DNA from: Musa acuminata AAA Group
Taxonomy: Eukaryota; Streptophyta; Magnoliopsida; Zingiberales; Musaceae
Reading direction: 5' to 3'
DNA: 64,000 nt
Assembly: GCF_036884655.1 (NCBI RefSeq)
Contig: NC_088356.1
Location: 14,744,501 to 14,808,500 of the forward strand
The translations under genes and the position numbers were made by a program. Positions within the stretch are counted from its first letter, which is position 1, and every line of letters starts with the position of its first letter. Positions 44,201 through 56,711 of the stretch are shown here, in pieces. The notes beneath the pieces were generated by a model. That model did not search any database, was not told the origin of the DNA, and saw only the letters and a list, made by a program, of their open reading frames with translations.

Positions 44201-45767
44201 TTCACTAAGTTACACTCAAGTTGCTCCGCTCTTAGTTTTTTTTTTTTTTTTCATTGAGTTGATGGTGGCCCTCGCGCCCACCATTCCACGGGTCAGCCCT
44301 CCCTTAAGTCCAATCTCCATATCGACTTCAAGTGTGCCTTCATTTGTATTGCTTTGGGTCGCTTCCCCACTTGATCTCGCAATGCATCCACCAATGCATT
44401 CTCTCAAGCGAGATCATGCGACGACTCCTCGCCACTTGCTCGGTCCATTGAGCTTCGTGGAGTTGTTGTTTGTTGAGATACTCCTCCTTAACATGTGCGG
44501 TCTGTTGCACATAATTCTTCCTTTAGAAAAACCAGGATCTATCCCTCCTGGATAACTGTCCCGTTGGAGCAACATCTCTCTTCGCTTCTTTCTCTTTGAA
44601 AGTTTCAGAGACCACCATCCCCTTCGGACTACTCTGATTTGCTGAATAAACTGTGCATTGTTCTGCCTCCTACAAATGCACTTGCTAAATTACGACTCCA
44701 TGTCAATACAGCCCCCGTTGCACCACTCAAGGCCTAGCAACATGCTAAACTCGCTACACACTTCAGCCTCCTACGGACGTATCCTTTACATGCCAAAGAG
44801 AAAGTTTCAATGCTCCATGACGCCGAGTTTCGGTCGCCTTAGGATGGCCGCAAATATTACATTGTCTACATACAAGCCCATGCATGAGTACCGAATTCTT
44901 CGAGTTAGCAATTTCCCTCACCTCTGTGAGCTTTGCACAACATGTTCGGTCGTTGAGCAACTCATTCCACCTTGCATGGTCTCATCCTTTACCAAGCGCC
45001 TCGCTTGCCTTGAGCACCATCAAGTATAATTGTCAACGTCGAGTCATAGCTCGAACTCAGCCATCCCAACCTTTGTGCGCTCCACATTCTTCCAAGCTTG
45101 CTTGTTCTCGTGGTTCCTCTTGCGTGAAGGGTTGGCCATTCCTCAGAATGCCAATCTCATATGCCCACTCCTCCGAGCAACTCCTTTTCCCTACATCTCC
45201 ATGCTCGTTTTCCTCCAAACGATCGCGCATGTGCTGACTGCCCTCAACGCAGCCTCGTTAGGTCCCCCACATTTGCATGCCAAGTGTTTCTATGAGTGCT
45301 TGTCCCACTCTGATACCATCTATCACGGACTTAGCTGGTTTTGCCTAAGTTGTACGACACCCTTGCATGTCCGTCCGCAAAGGTTAGCTGCCCTGAAACC
45401 TCCCATGGTCCCTTAGGACCTACAAAAGAGAAAATGGGTTAGAGAAAGCACCTCACTTGGGATCCACAAGCAAACATTCCTAGAAACACTTCATAGACAA
45501 TACAAATTACAAATAAACTTTACAAGCTCTGAATAGTTGCACAATAAAGGGTCAAAATGGTCCACTACAGATCGAATATATCTCACAAGTGTCCACATGA
45601 CACAACCTTTATTTACAAGCCTAAGAAGGCCACCAAACCCAACTAAAATAGGGTTTTTAAGCCTTCGACCATCCCTCTATATGCTATGCAAAACATGAAT
45701 AAACCAAAAGACACGGACATATATAAGTATTACATCAAACATCCTATTTATAACTTTGTCCATGACA
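41214..45767 (-). mobile_element. LARD-like non-coding LTR element nested in the E5 LTR
   Basis: Two 447-bp LTRs (41214-41660 and 45321-45767) begin TATCACGG and end CATGACA on the plus strand. PPT (41661-41673, minus AAGTGGGGGAGAA) and PBS (45301-45318, minus TGGTATCAGAGTGGGACA) set the orientation. The 3.6-kb interior shows no gag or pol motif on either strand. Its plus-strand open frames (for example 42527-42811, 42952-43377, 44028-44555, 44658-45029) are Ser/Leu/His/Pro-rich and match no family I know. LARDs are moved by proteins of autonomous relatives. The TSD is 4 bp. Confidence 0.8.
45301..45318 (-). promoter_or_regulatory. LARD primer-binding site
   Basis: Minus strand TGGTATCAGAGTGGGACA beside the 5' LTR, as for initiator Met-tRNA priming. 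Confidence 0.8.
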
Positions 45768-45771
45768 CTAC
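45768..45771. repeat. LARD target site duplication, right copy (CTAC)
   Basis: Exact repeat of 41210-41213. Confidence 0.75.
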
Positions 45772-46220
45772 GTCCACTCTCGATTCCTCTTCACTCAAGA
45801 CCACTAGCTTCCACTACTAATCTTCTTTCCAACGGGCGAAAATCAACTACATTTACAACTCTTTCTCCTTTTTACAAGCTCAAGAGAGAACCTTTATAAG
45901 TTTCACACTTCTCTTAGAATGAATTCTAAACTCTAAGAGGTAGAAGGGAACACTCAGCACTTTTTAAGATTTTTTAAACTCTTTTTCATCGATGATTCTT
46001 TCCCCCTTTCTATCCTTTTTTCTTACTTACCCAAGTAGGAAAGAGTGAGGTATTTATAGACCCCAAATGACTTAAAAAATGAGTAAAAAAAGGTCTCATC
46101 CTGGGTTTCCCAGGTCCTAGCGGTATCACTGCTTGTGCTGGGTGGTACCACCGCCTACAACACTGTCATTGGGTGGTACCATCACCTGACATAGTCTGGG
46201 AGACTATGTCTAGACGATAT
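45772..46220 (-). repeat. E5 3' LTR, part 2
   Basis: Contains the TATA-like GAGGTATTTATAGACCCC near 46048 and the start of the GGTACCACCGCC minisatellite. It stops at GATAT, where a solo LTR enters. Confidence 0.7.
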
Positions 46221-47447
46221 TGTTAGGATCAATACGGCACTAAGAGGGGGGAGTGAATTAGTATTTTTGTAAAACTTACGTTGATTTGAAAACTTCGTTC
46301 GATGAAATCCATATTGGAAAGATGTTAACTTGAAAACACGTACGAAAGCATAATAAGTATAGTGAAAGTAGTAAGTAATCAGTTTGCAATATAAATGATA
46401 AGCATAAAGCAAATACAAACTAGATTTTATAGTGGTTTGGTCGTCGTGACCTACATCCACTCCCGATTCCTCTTCACTCGAGGCCATTGGCTTCCACTAC
46501 CGGTCTTCCTCAAATGGGCAAAGACTAACTACCCTCTTACAACTTTTTCTCCTTTTCATGAATTTAGGAGACAACCCTTACGAGCCTCATACCTCTCTTG
46601 AATGATCTCAAAACTAGAAAGGGAGGAGGAGGACACTCAGCAATTTATAACCCAAAATAACAACCATTTTCTACTCTAATTCATTCTATGCCAAGCAGGA
46701 ATAGCTTAGGAATTTAAAAATGGAGCCAAAAAAGGTCTCATTCTGGGTTTCCTGGGTCCTAGCGATACCATCGCCTACAACACTGACACTGGGCGGTACC
46801 ACCACCCAATCTGGCGGTACCACCGCCCAATCTGGCGATACTACTGCCTAACATAGTCTCGGAGATTGTATCTTGGAGATTGAGCCTTTGGTAGTGCCAT
46901 CGCCTAGACCAACGGTGCCATTGCTTAACCTAACTTTTGGGTCACTGAATGAGCCTTTCTCTTGGCCCAAAACGATCCTACTTTGGGATAAGTTGGATCC
47001 TAATTGAGTTAGCTTAATTACATTCTAAACCAATCCAATTACAACTAAAACTACTTCGATCTAGACAATTATTGCAAAGCATTAATCACGTGTTGTCCGG
47101 TATGTCATTGGTTCATCAATGCTTCGCCCAATCCTTCGACGGATCATCATATTTTGTGGCCTTTTTTCCAATCGGCATGTTGACCTCCGCAACTCCGATC
47201 TCCTTGGTGCAATGTCCACTCTTCTAAGCCCGATGGCTGATCTCATGGCATGAAACTATCTGACGACACGTCGACCGATCCTCCAGCTCAACGTCTAATC
47301 TTCTAACATATTCCACTCTAGCCCAACATTGATTCTTTCTTCTTTAATTGTCTCTTCATGATCAAAGCCAGTCCTACGTCACTCAAAACACAAATTAGAT
47401 CATAAACTCTATCAATTGGTTTCATTATCAAAATTCGAGATTCAATA
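46221..47447 (-). mobile_element. Solo LTR inserted in the E5 LTR
   Basis: TGTTAGGATCAATACGGCAC to CGAGATTCAATA, 1227 bp, with no PBS, PPT or internal sequence beside it. The flanks GATAT (46216-46220) and GGTAC (47448-47452) differ by two transitions, acceptable for an old TSD. Its order of blocks matches the other LTRs. Confidence 0.7.
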
Positions 47448-48148
47448 GGTACCATTGCCTGACATAGTCTGGGAGACTTTCTGGGCGGTACCATCGCCCA
47501 GATTGATTGTACCACTACCTAACACATTGACACTAGGTGGTACCATTGCCCAATCTAACGATACCACCACTTGACAACCTAGAAAAATATGTTCTTGACT
47601 TTTTTTGCTTATAAGTGGTTCTACCTAATCTTGGGTCAATGAACGAGCCTTCCACTTAGTCCAAAACAGTCTCAACTCAGGCCCAATGGGCCCCCTAATT
47701 GAGTTGGTATAGTTATACCCAAAAACTGACTCAATTAGATTTAAACTAATTTGATCTATACATAATCGATTACAAGTGTGAATCATATGTTGTTCGCTAT
47801 GTCATTGGTTCATCCAACGCTTCGTCCGATCCTTTGGCGCATCATCCTCTCCTTTGGCGTATTGCCCAATCAGCATGTTGACTCTCGCAACTTCCGATCT
47901 CCTTGGCGCAATGTCCGATCTTTCGGCCCGATACCCTAACTCATGCAATGAAGTCCTTTTGGTGACACGTCGACCAAATCTTCGGCCGACGTCCAATCTT
48001 CGGACATGTTCACTCCGGCCCAACGTCCGATTCCTCCCGCTTTAATCAATTTATCTTTTCTGATCGAAGTTAGTCATATATCACTCAAAACACAAATAAG
48101 ATCGTAAACCCATCAATTGATTTCATCATCAAAATATGAGATTCAACA
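47448..48148 (-). repeat. E5 3' LTR, part 3 (U3 end)
   Basis: Continues the GGTACCATTGCC minisatellite and then the TTCGGCGCATC-type U3 block (47800-48010). It ends ATATGAGATTCAACA, followed by the PPT (minus AAAAAATAAGGAGAT). Confidence 0.75.
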
Positions 48149-49424
48149 ATCTCCTTATTTTTTATGATGTCAAACAATTGATGACAGAGTTTAAACTAAA
48201 CTCCCCTTATCAATATGTCATATTAAAAGAAACTTTGAATCATGAAAATCATATACATAATTTCAAATTATCAAGGTATAACATACATGATTTACAAATT
48301 CAAATCATCATCATAACTTCTCCCCTTTTATCATCAACAAAAATGAGAAGTGCAACTAGGAAGTTTTTTGTGATATGAAAGCGAGTAATTTAGCAAGTTT
48401 TTTTATCACTTTAGAACATACAAGATAGCAAGTTTTAGAAATGTGCAAGTTTAGCAATTCTTTGCTTCTTGAGATGGGTAAGATAACACCTTTGCTTCCT
48501 TTTGCAAAAGTTTAGCAATTATTTTGCTTCTTGAGATGTGTAAGCTAGCAAGATTTTCTCCACTCTTTTTTTGTCAAAGAGAATGGAAGAATACACTAGT
48601 ACAATTTTTCTCCTTTTTTACATCAATGATTCAATCATATCATAAGATATACAAATCATAAATATAAAACAATTGTACATAATAAAATTCAAGTCATAAA
48701 TAAAATGAAGTCAAGTGACATATCATGGTTTATTTGGATAAATCTTTTTCTTAGTAAATACCAAGAAGAATCATAGGAGAACAAATAATGTAAAATCTTG
48801 ATTCATATAAGATATATCTCAATTCATAAATATCAAGTGAAAGAATCCAGATTCGTTTGAATGAATCTCCTCTTTAGTGAAAGAAAAAAAATCTTGATTT
48901 ATAAAAAAAATCTCAAGTATCAAATATCGAGAAATCAATATCATGATTTCGATAAAACTCATTCAATTTCAAATCATCAAATCATCAAAATAAGTTTCAA
49001 GAGATTCAAAATGACATAAAAGGATTTCTTAATCTCTTATTGAAAAATCGATTAGATAGAGAATTTTTTTAAGAAACATGCATTTCCTTTTTATTTGTTT
49101 CAATTTATATAATTTATTTTATAACATTTGTCTTTTATGCTAAATAAAAATATGCATCATCGTTTAAAACCAAAAAAGCAAATTTCATCATAAAAATCAT
49201 CAAGATCAGTAAAACATAAATCATAAAAATCATCATTACTTCAAATCATCATGCATAATTAAATCATTAAATCATCAAGTATGATTTTATTAAACATAAA
49301 GTATTTTTAAAATCATTTTGTTTCGGCTAGTAAGCTTTGTGAAGTGTATTGGATCTCCGGTCATAAGTCTTGAGCATCAACTATCAAAATTTTAATTTTG
49401 CTCATAGCTTTCGATTAGATATTT
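48149..49424 (-). other. Non-coding 3' region of E5
   Basis: AT-rich, with repeated AATCATCA and CTTGATTCAT motifs. A decayed protease segment lies at about 49345-49410 (minus-strand remnant of the DSGCSRHMTGD region, DSG lost). No ORF. Confidence 0.55.
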
Positions 49425-50946
49425 CTACAAGAATGGTGGGTTTGTTCTAGGTACCCATTTAGCTTTGGGCCTCTCATGGTTAGATCTATTTATTTTAATT
49501 TTTAACATTAAGACATTCATGGTTCCTTTAGAAACACAAACTAATTTATGTAAGCCATACTTTTTGAATAGACATTTATATATAAAATGACCATATTTAC
49601 CATAAAAATTATATTTATTTTCAAAGGAAACATATAATATGGGTCCTTTAACAAAAATGATTGGCTTTTGTTGAGTGTTACTCACAAAGTCGATTTCTTC
49701 TTTTCTACGAACATGACTCTTATTGACAAGAATCATGTTTAAAGATTTACTATCAATTTTAAATTTATCTAACGTTTGTTGTAAAAATAAAATTTTCTTT
49801 TTAAACGAGTCTAACTCTTCAAACTTACTGCAAGGAGTTAACATGCAATTATCATGCTTATTTTTTAATTTTTCAAATTCACTAGCAAGAGAAGCATGAT
49901 CATTTTTTAACAACTTATATTTTTTATTAACTAGTTTATATTCATCAAATAAATCATAGAAAGCATTAAGCAATTCATTTTAAGATAAATGAGATTCGAT
50001 GAGTCATTTACCTCGTCGTCAAAAGCCATTAAGGCGTAGTTCGCCACCTTACCTTTGATGGTTTGCTCCTCATCTTCGGATGTACTCAATTCGTCCCATG
50101 TCGCATTGAATGCTTTCTTCTACTTTCATAGCTTCTTTGATTTATATCAAGTTGTTGTGTCATTTTTAAGTTCATTTTTAGAATTAATCTTTTTCATGAA
50201 CTCTTTAAATTTTTTGTCAAAAGTTCTATGTCATCATCACTTTGAGCTTTCACTCGAGTGGTCTTCTATTGTTCAAAGTGTCAAATCCTTCATGTTCCTT
50301 AGAAGGTAGTTCTCATATTCATCATGTTTAATACAAGTTATTTCATAGGTCATTAAAGACCTGATAAGTTCTTCAAGTGAAAATTTGTTTAGGTCCTTCG
50401 CTTTTTGTATTCTCGTTACTTTTGGATCCCAATTTTTTTGAAGGGATCTTAGGATCTTGTTTACAAGTTCAAGATTAGAAAAATATTTGCCAAGAATTTT
50501 CAAACTATTGACCACATCCATAAAATGGGTGCACATGTCAATAATAGTTTCGCTTGGCTTCATTCAAAACAGTTTAAAATCATGCATTAAAAAATTTATT
50601 TTAGACTCTTTAACTCTATTTGTGCCTTCATGAGTTACTTCTAGTATGTGCCAAATCTCACGTGCAGTTTTGCATAAAGAAATACAATTAAACTCATTTT
50701 TGTTCAAACTACAAAATAGAACATTTATAGCTCTAGCATTTAAAGAAAAGTCTTCTTCTCCAAATCATTTTATTCATTTATTGGTTTGAAAGACATTTGA
50801 AAACCACTTTCGATAATATTCCATAAATTCAAATCCATAGAAAACAAAAAAACCCTTATTTGAGTTTTTCAATATGTATAGTTCGTCCCATTGAACATAG
50901 GAGGACGAATGATAGAACGAACCTCTTGATTGTCAGTAAAAGCTAT
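49425..50946 (-). pseudogene. E5 gag, broken
   Basis: Collinear with E1 gag. The start codon at 50944-50946 is ATA instead of ATG, and several stops follow. Open stretches are 50273-50563 (MKPSETIIDMCTHFMDVVNS, LVNKILRSLQKNWDPKVT) and 49425-49973 (ending KAKWVPRTNPPFL). The first CCHC knuckle is absent. The second reads YNFYGKYGHFIYKC, with two cysteines replaced by tyrosine. Both losses fit decay by C-to-T type changes. Confidence 0.8.
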
Positions 50947-50982
50947 TTCTCTTGGGTGTTAAACCAAATGAGAAAAATGTGG

Positions 50983-51234
50983 CTATCTTTGATGCAATAT
51001 ATGATCCTTCGGCCCGATGCCCGAACTCACAACACAAAGTCCTTCTGGCGACACGTCGATCGAACCTCCGGCCGATGTCCAATCTTCTGATATGTTCACT
51101 CCAGCCCAACGTCCGATTCCTCCTATTTTAATCAATTTATCTTTTCTGATCGACGTTAGTCCTACATCACTCAAAACGCATATTAGATCGTAAACCCATC
51201 AATTGATTTCATCATTAAAACTTGAGATTCAACA
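50983..51234 (-). repeat. E5 5' LTR remnant
   Basis: Only the U3 end survives (GATCCTTCGGCCCGATGCCC block, ending CTTGAGATTCAACA). The PBS and the rest of the LTR were deleted up to the gag leader. Confidence 0.7.
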
Positions 51235-53650
51235 CAACCTCCTATACCGAAGGGGATACATTATATTTATCTAGATGAGGATGTGACAAAACTTAAAAAA
51301 TAGATCAAATTATTTAAAAACTAGTGAGATGAGTATGAGGTAATACTTATGTGTGACAATTAGACCAGATGAAGAGCATCATTAATTTTCTTGTGTATTA
51401 CAATAGAAGCATAGTCTTCTAAAAGTCCATGAATGCTTCAAACAAAATTTATGATGTAAACTATATTGAGAATCTCATGGACACCATAGTAGAAGAGATT
51501 AGACCATAGTATATTATGCAGATTGTGATTGATAATGAAGCTAATTTCAAGAATGCCATGTTATAGTTTAGAGTAAAGAGGAAGCTTGTTTTAGACTTAA
51601 TGTTACTTATTGCATGGACTGAGTTAGCAACAGTCAAAAATGTATGTAGCAAGGGCATAGGCCACAATAAATTTTATCTATAATCGTTATTGGGTGTACT
51701 CTAAAAGTTTATAAATAGAGAGATACTCCGACTTACTATTATTTAGTTTGTAATAAATTTCATCGTTTAAAGTCTATTTAGCAAAAAAGATAGTCTAAAA
51801 GCAATAGTTACATAAAAAATGGTTAGATTCCGAATGGCAAAAAAATAGAAAAGATGATTTTATGATATAGATTATAGAAGCTTGTGAATGAAATCATAAC
51901 ACCAATCGAACTACTATATGTTATCCCCTATCAGGTCAATATAGAAAAGCATTTATAGATATCCTATTTTAGATATATATTGCTTCCAACCAGAGAGAGA
52001 AGGTAAAGAAGGAAGTCTGATTAGTATTTACAGATCATCGAACTAAGATCTAAGCTCATATGAACCAAGATACTCACAATACAAATATATTCAAATTCAT
52101 AGTCATTTATAATATAAATATTCATTGTATGAAAAATTCAATATTGACAAAATCATTTGTCTTCCAACATATTACCGACAAGAGTCTTAGAACCTAATCA
52201 GATTTGTTGCAAGTGTGAAGGAATGTTATAATATCAACTCTTCTCAAAAAGTGTTGATGTAATCTATGCTATCATAGAGGGTTGTTTATATTCCGAAAAA
52301 GTGTTGGATCATTATCAGATAATATAGCTATATTGTGTCATTGTATAATAGTAAGATAATAGTAAGAAAAGATTACACACTAATTTTTAATTATAAATTA
52401 AAATTAATATTAGTGATTTGTTATGCTAATGAAATGTAATTTATATATTTTTTACAACTAAGTGATGGCTATAATTTAGAGTGTCCACATCCAATTTAAG
52501 AAAGGTTATGGCCCATATACTTTCACAAATGATAACATTAAGTGGTTACAAATGTAATTAGTCAATGTTCGTCTTGATTCATAAGAAGGTCTACAATAGA
52601 CTATCATATAGATGCTTGGAGAAACTCGTATATGTGCACTATAATATATGTCGAGCTCGATAAAGAGCAAGAGGAACCAGAGATTGATCATTTCGACCTC
52701 CAATACTATAACGAAGATTCTCAATTGATACCGGAATGGATTGAAACAATAGAGAACTAAGGGGATTCTCTACTTGTAGAGATAGGAGATCTTTACATCC
52801 TTCTTATTTTATCATTAAGGCAATAGAGAAAGAGGAATAATATCCCCAGTACGAGGAAGATCCACCTCAGTCAAAACATAACAATAAGAGCCGAACAACC
52901 TCAAGTCAAACTAGTCGAGGTCATGATACCTAACAATCACAATCATCCGCCTAGCATGCAAAGGAAAAAGAGAATGCAACAGTATTAGTCGATCTATTGG
53001 AAAGAATGAAGGAGCAACAATTTCAATCAAGCGACAAGATATCTTCATCAAATTCAACGCTCCCTTCGATCCGTAGATATAGCGGTGACGTAAATACCAA
53101 TGCTTCGACTAGTTACGGCGACGATGATTAGAAATCAATAGTTTCATGTACTCAACCTTAAGTGGTGCATAGACCGAGGAATAATATTTTAAATATGCCA
53201 CCCAAATCATGGAGCCCAAGGAGGTAGCCATATGATGTAAATAATATAAGAATGTTTATATATAGAAGGGGAAGGGGAAGGTAGTCGATGACTTTAAGTA
53301 GATGTGTTAAAGCCTATATGATATGAATATAGAGCAGAGCTCATCATATTATGGAGGATTATATGAGTAACAATAGTACGGTGATAGTTGGTCATTCTTC
53401 TCTAAGTTTGATCATTTTTATGATATAGAGTAGCAAGTTAGTGACAATAGTGAAAGTTCCGACATCCTTCCACCTCCTCACCTATACATGTCATAATCAT
53501 AATTGCCTCAAGAGACTTTTCGAACATATGTAGTTCAAGACGATCAAGCAACCACCAATGATATACCGCTTATCAATACATCATATATTACGAGAGAAAT
53601 TTTAAGATTAAGTCCAATAGACATACCATATCAATATACAAATACATAGG
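51235..53650 (+). pseudogene. hAT transposase, C-terminal part (DUF659 and dimerisation region)
   Basis: The plus strand continues the frame from 40983 with QPPIPKGIHYIYLDEDVTKL. Later come a DUF659 block (ENLMDTIVEEIRP, then QIVIDNEANFKNAM, about 51460-51562) and the hAT dimerisation signature (LSGYKCN, SMFVLIHKKVYNRLSYRCLE, KLVYVHYN, about 52537-52650). A low-complexity Ser/Asp/Tyr-rich tail follows to about 53510-53650. Many stops and shifts make it clearly inactive. Terminal inverted repeats were not found. Confidence 0.75.
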
Positions 53651-54293
53651 ATCAAAAATCTCGAATCATCGGCTATAGAGTCTCATTATTCATTTGGGTG
53701 GCAAAATCAAATATATCCAATAATTAATCCTTCATTATTTGATTTGTGTAAATCTCAAGGCTTTAATACATAATCTAACATTTCAAGTCATATATTTGTA
53801 GATTATCACTATAAACGAAAGAACAATTCTAATACAACTACTATTCAACGTCCAAAAATGATAAATCCGCTAATTCTTCCTTATTTAGATATATTTTTAT
53901 TGAAATTAAACTAATTACATTAAGTTCTAACTAAAACATCATAATTTATATTTTTTTTCTTAATTTTTAGGTATTTTTGAAGATCTTTTAGCCCTATATT
54001 TGGATCTTTAGGCATGTACCAACATATCATGTGGTTTTTATACCTATTGACACGTACTAATATACCGATCAATACGTACCGATACGACCAAAGAATAATA
54101 TGAATCAATCGACATGAGATTATGGTCCTTGCCTTAAACTACTAATATATAGCTCCACTCAATCCGAAAAGACTTAACACCATGAGGTGATTCTAGGATA
54201 AAAATATCCTAGAACTAATATAATAGAAGAGAATGAGTATCCACAAGGCAAAAGGATATAGTAAATAAGAAAAGTAGGCAAAATAGAGAGGGA
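53651..54293. other. Intergenic, no gene seen
   Basis: AT-rich. Near 54050-54090 is a GTAC-rich stretch (ATACCGATCAATACGTACCG) of a type that also appears decayed at about 31680-31745. No feature assigned. Confidence 0.4.
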
Positions 54294-55788
54294 TGTTAGG
54301 ATCGTAATGACAATAAGAGGGAGGGTGAATTAGTGTTATAGTAATTTTATACGATTTTAATATTAGATCGATAAATCTGTATGAGAAATACATTTAACCA
54401 AAAGTGCAAGTAAGGATAGCGAGTGAAGTAAATCAATAAGTAATAACAAAACAAAGGCAAGAGAAGGGATGCAAACAGATTTATAGTAGTTCGGTTTTTC
54501 CGACCTACGTCTACTCCTGATTCCTCTTCCCTCGAGGCCACCGGCTTTCATTATCGATCTTCTTTCCAATAGACAAATATCAAACTATCATTGTTACAGC
54601 TTTTCTCCTTTTAATAGGCTCAGGAGAGAACCTTCACACTCTTTCTTTAATAAAATCTCTCACCTCCTACAACTTAGAATCACCTCTAAACTAAAAAAGG
54701 AGGAAGGGACTCATACACTTCTCAAAGAGAGAGTTTGCAACACTTTTGTGCTAAAACATTTGTACTCCATCAAATAAGCATAAGTGGGGTATTTATAGAC
54801 CTCAAAAGACTTCAAGAATAAAGCAAAAAATTCAAATCCCCGAAATTTTGGGATACTAAATATATTACCACCGGCACCGGGCGGTAGTACTGCTATAACA
54901 AGGCCACGAATCAAGGCTATATCAGTACTACCATCGGCCTAGGTAGTACTATCATCACCTTGGGTGGTACTACCGTCAGCATGGGTAGTACTACTGACAA
55001 AATTATCGAAAAAGTATAAATAGTGCTTTTCAACTGACTTAAGCGATACTACCGTCAGCATGGGTAGTACTACTGACAAAATTATCGAAAAAGTATAAAT
55101 AGTGCTTTTCAACTGACTTAAGCGATACTACCGCTTTTCACCACTTAGGCCTACTTTAGATCACCGATTTGGCCTTATAACAGGCCTAATTCGACCCATG
55201 TTCAAGCCCAATGGATTCCTTGACAAGTTGGCATGGTTTCAACCTAATACGAACTCAATTTGATCCAAAAAGACCTCGATCAAGATTTTAATAATCCAAC
55301 CACGTATCCAGCACAATTATAAAGCTTTCAGCACATTGTACGCCATTCTGGTATGTCGTCCGATCTTCTGATACTTTGTTCAAACCTTCGACATATCATC
55401 CTTCCCTTTGGCATATCGCTTAATTTATTAGCATGTCAACTTTCGCACGACATCCAATCTTTTTGTGCAATACTCGATCCTTCTAGCATAATGCCCGAAC
55501 TTACAGCAAGAAGTATCTTCAACACGTCGACCAATCCTTCGGCTTAACGTTTAATTTCCGATATAATACTTTTCCAGGCACAATGTTTAATTCTCCTACT
55601 TCAACAATTTACTCTTTGATGGTTCGAGTCTGTGATTAAAGTATTTCTTGTCACTTATCTCAAAAGAATATTAGTTTGTAAACTCATCAATTGATTTCAT
55701 TATCAAAATCCTACGTCACTTATCTCAAAAGCATATTAGTTCATAAACTCTTCAATTGATTTCATCATCAAAATATGAGATTCAATAA
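54294..55788 (-). repeat. 3' LTR of a truncated copia element
   Basis: TGTTAGGATCGTAATGACAA to ATGAGATTCAATA. The TATA-like GGGTATTTATAGACCTC is near 54787-54803. U3 has GGTAGTACTACC units in place of the GC-rich minisatellite, a 79-bp tandem duplication, and a doubled terminal segment (about 55640-55788). The PPT follows at 55789. Confidence 0.8.
54972..55129. repeat. 79-bp tandem duplication in the LTR
   Basis: ACCGTCAGCATGGGTAGTAC starts at 54972 and 55051; the copies appear identical. The unit includes GTATAAATAGTG, so an extra TATA-like motif has been duplicated. Confidence 0.9.
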
Positions 55789-56240
55789 TCTCCCATTTTT
55801 TTATGATGACAATCAATTGATGACAAAGTTTTAACTAAACTTTGCCTGTTTATATACCATTTTGAAAGGTTATGATATACTTGTTTATCCCTTTCTTAGT
55901 CATTAGCAAAAAAAAAAAAATTATAAGAGAACGAATAGTAAAAATTCTTAATTCATACAAAATAAATATCAAGTAAAAATTCTTGATTCATACAAAATAA
56001 ATATTAAGTCATGAATATCAAGAATTTAAATGAAAAATCATGATTCATTTGGATAAATCTCCTCTTAAGTAAGAAGAAAGAATCATATAAGAACAAATGG
56101 TAAAAGATCTTGATTCATACATTTAAAAGATTCAATATACATAATTCTCTTCTAATAAAATCAAACTTCTCTTCTAATAAAATCAAACTGTTTCTCACTT
56201 AGTAGTTTAGAAAAAATATTTGTTAACTAATCTTTCGTGT
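55789..56240 (-). other. Truncated internal region of the same element
   Basis: PPT (minus AAAAATGGGAGAT), then non-coding sequence similar to the 3' regions of E1 and E5 (TAATAAAATCAAACT, TTTCTCACTTAGTAGTTTAG). It stops before the NusG-like gene; no gag or PBS. Confidence 0.6.
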
Positions 56241-56711
56241 TAATAGAAAGAAAAAAACCATCAAAAGTAAATACTTCACAAAATTCTTGCAATGAGAACT
56301 AGGAAAAGCATGAAGGAAATAAGGAATTCGGATCCACATATGTATTTAAATTGTAAGAATAGCAAAAATAGCATCCAGAGAGAAATAAATGGAAATGAGA
56401 GTTTATTCATCTACAAAGTTATCATTGTGCAGAAACAGTTTATTGCGAGCAGGAAGGATTACATTTGCCTTAGGTCCACATTGTAGGGATCTACTTGCTG
56501 AGTATTTGACGTCAAAGTTACTCTGCTTGAGTTCCTAGATTTATGGGATGTGTAATCACAACATAAATTAAACAAAAAATGCAAATATTTGCCAATACAA
56601 CTAAGATATTTATAATGCTTTGCTCATCCATTAATTCAAAAAATAATACCCTGAGAAGAAGTCAAAAAGAGGTAACTATGAAGGACCAACAGCAAAGGTC
56701 CAATTCCAACC

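Larger units (their letters stand above)
40984..51234 (-). mobile_element. E5, copia element inserted in a hAT transposase gene
   Basis: Minus strand order: truncated 5' LTR (about 50983-51234), gag pseudogene (49425-50946), non-coding region, PPT (48149 on), 3' LTR. The 3' LTR is in three pieces (40984-41213, 45772-46220, 47448-48148), split by a LARD-like element and a solo LTR. No integrase, RT or RNase H is present. The TSD is CAATC/CAACC. Removing E5 restores one hAT frame, which independently supports both borders. Confidence 0.75.

Noticed and set aside
42527..45416. Several plus-strand frames of 94-175 codons in the LARD-like element
   Set aside because: No domain motifs, antisense to element orientation, and composition is explained by C-rich sequence.
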